Below, one piece after another: positions 41,091 to 42,494 of a stretch of 42,494 nt of DNA; position 1 is the first letter of the stretch; the number at the start of each line of letters is the position of its first letter. Source of the stretch: Gammaproteobacteria bacterium (GTDB lineage Bacteria > Pseudomonadota > Gammaproteobacteria > DSM-16500); assembly GCA_021325575.1 (NCBI GenBank), contig JAJPGW010000008.1, positions 1 through 42,494 of the forward strand, written 5' to 3'. The position numbers were made by a program, and so were the translations under genes. The notes under the pieces were generated by a model. The model worked only from the letters and a program-made list of their open reading frames with translations, was not told the DNA's origin and ran no database searches.

Positions 41091-42494
41091 ATGGCAACAG
41101 ATAGCTCGCCGTTACTACAATCAAGTAATCAATCAGGTTCTGAAATGGATCCTGAGTTTTTAAAAATTTTAGAGCGGTTTCACATCACACAAAAAAAATG
41201 GAATAAATTACAAGTTGACCTCATAAAGCACGGCAATCAAGTACAATTCAATCAATTGAAACAAACGCTCGAAGACATTTTTGAAATGTCGGAGGCAATT
41301 GCAAAAAATCATCAGCACAAATTCAGTGATTATGCTTTAATTAATTGGTCTGGGATTTTGGCGGGGACCATTGATCCTAAAATTAGCACAGTGATTGCTC
41401 CGCAATTAAATATGTTTGCTAAAAGAGCCGATTCAACCAGTACTGTTTTATATTTAATATTAAATGCTGTTAGCTTAGGACTCGCGTTTCTTACGAATGT
41501 CAATTTAGGCCCGATAGAATCGGCCAAACCTTATTTAGAAGCCTCCGCTTCACCGCAAGGTGCATTTTGGAATTACTATGATGGTGTGATGGGTTTGGGA
41601 TTGGCATTGCGTCAATGGAAACAAGGTGAAAAAGGAATGGCAGGCGCTAATATTTTTTCATCGGTTCAAGTAATTGCTGCTACTATAACCGCACAGATAG
41701 GAACTTATGCACCCACGACGCTCGCCTTATCAGCGTCGACTATCACAGGCTTAATGGGTTTTTCATTTGCTTTGAGCATGGCAATCAGTTGTGCTTTGGA
41801 ACTTGCTGAAGTCGAGAAGTGTGATAAACGAATTAAGTCATTAGAAAAAGAATTAAATGTAAATGAAAAAAAATTAGAAAACCTACATATATCATTCGAC
41901 GAAAAAGCCCAACCAGACGTAATTAAGCGTTATCAAGAACGCTCCATTTTAATTAGAAAATCAATCTTAATCGAAAAAGCAAAACGAGATAATCATATCC
42001 GAAGTGCTAAATCCTGGGCTGCTTGTGCGTTTGCGATGACAGCAGTCGCCGTTGCGGCTTATGTTGGCCTGAGTGCGGTCACGCTAGGTGCCGTGCCGAT
42101 TGCTACAGTTCTCATTGGATTTGTCGCATTTTTAACAGGTGTGATTCGTAAAAAAATCGTGAGCAACGTAGATTATGTTGCTAATGCACAAAAAGGATTA
42201 ACGGGTGAGAATTCACTGTTCAATCGATTAAATAAATTAATTGATGCAAAACCTCCGATTATTGACTTTACTCGAGCGGTTAAGATTGATGGAAAGAAAG
42301 ATATAACAATGAAATTGTATCTGGAAGAGTTGATTGCTAAAGATCCAGAAAAAGCAACTAACTTAATATATGCATTAGAAAATAAAAAAATGGATGACTT
42401 TGAAGCGCACTTAAAAAAATATCGCTGGGTTTCCAGTGGAATGACCACGGGGTTCAAAATTTTCAAAGCGCTGGAAGAAAAATTCCAGCCGGGA
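41091..42494 (+). CDS. Large membrane and coiled-coil protein of unknown function, 3' end cut
   Basis: The frame is open from ATG 41091 to the window end (468 codons, no stop), so the protein is incomplete. It begins MATDSSPLLQSSNQSGSEMD with no signal peptide. Residues 20-85 are helical. Hydrophobic segments lie near 117-140, 188-206, 210-240 and 311-352. Between the third and fourth is a charged coiled coil (about 240-305). A further helical region follows. Large, cytosol-type N-termini with internal hydrophobic hairpins are common among Legionella/Coxiella membrane-targeting effectors. No family is recognised. The PmrA-like box upstream supports a host-directed role (inference). Confidence 0.78.
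   Translation, partial: MATDSSPLLQSSNQSGSEMDPEFLKILERFHITQKKWNKLQVDLIKHGNQVQFNQLKQTLEDIFEMSEAIAKNHQHKFSDYALINWSGILAGTIDPKISTVIAPQLNMFAKRADSTSTVLYLILNAVSLGLAFLTNVNLGPIESAKPYLEASASPQGAFWNYYDGVMGLGLALRQWKQGEKGMAGANIFSSVQVIAATITAQIGTYAPTTLALSASTITGLMGFSFALSMAISCALELAEVEKCDKRIKSLEKELNVNEKKLENLHISFDEKAQPDVIKRYQERSILIRKSILIEKAKRDNHIRSAKSWAACAFAMTAVAVAAYVGLSAVTLGAVPIATVLIGFVAFLTGVIRKKIVSNVDYVANAQKGLTGENSLFNRLNKLIDAKPPIIDFTRAVKIDGKKDITMKLYLEELIAKDPEKATNLIYALENKKMDDFEAHLKKYRWVSSGMTTGFKIFKALEEKFQPG

Overview
The window reads as the chromosome of an AT-rich gammaproteobacterium, most likely of the order Legionellales (Legionella/Coxiella/Aquicella-like). This placement is inferred from gene content, since there is no rRNA to test it. 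The support is the conserved block tig-clpP-clpX-lon-hupB-tRNA-Val-tRNA-Asp-ppiD, a full Gram-negative envelope gene set, a Legionella-type secreted histidine acid phosphatase, and several large family-less proteins of the kind Legionellales deliver into host cells. No plasmid, phage or transposase gene was recognised. No secretion-system gene lies in the window.

Layout. 1-241: tRNA-Arg (5' end cut), tRNA-His, tRNA-Lys. 294-1075: a DUF4160/DUF2442 gene pair. 1243-2843 (minus): a cysteine hydrolase and a CorA-type transporter. 3009-3395: a small lipoprotein; then tRNA-Leu and a 227-bp element bounded by 34-bp inverted repeats. 3788-6372 (minus): a cobalamin riboswitch, btuB and a short tonB-like gene, forming a vitamin B12 uptake operon. 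6448-8281: a small membrane protein and an aromatic amino acid permease with a structured leader. 8374-16741: the protein quality control block (trigger factor, ClpP, ClpX, Lon), HU, two tRNAs and PpiD. 17203-21948: a family-less protein, a histidine acid phosphatase, an HD-domain protein and two very small basic proteins. 22025-24605: an AhpD-like protein, fabI and rmuC. 24717-28370: a 1217-residue family-less protein with a degenerate vWA-like segment. 28495-30990 (minus): a TPP riboswitch and an ABC importer (thiZ-thiX-thiY order) for a thiamine pyrimidine precursor. 31135-33875: a protein with EIDWDN repeats, a degenerate endonuclease/exonuclease/phosphatase-fold protein and a small coiled-coil membrane protein. 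33987-40204 (minus): mrdA-rodA-mltB-rlpA-rseP, a cell elongation operon that ends, unusually, with the site-2 protease gene. 40352-40897 (minus): a PagL-like lipid A deacylase. 41091-end: a family-less membrane protein cut by the window edge.

The most interesting pattern is regulatory. Four genes of unrecognised or degenerate type (starts 17203, 31135, 32457, 41091) share one promoter layout: a tandem TTAA-type direct repeat with an 11-bp period, resembling the published PmrA box of Legionella and Coxiella (TTAATATT-N2-CTTAATATT), followed after 7-8 bp by a TATANT-like -10 hexamer. In those genera this arrangement marks type IV secretion (Dot/Icm) effector genes and their regulon. This suggests that these four scattered genes form one co-regulated, host-directed set. 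Two families of palindromic intergenic repeats, three copies each, are also scattered through the window, mostly between convergent genes.
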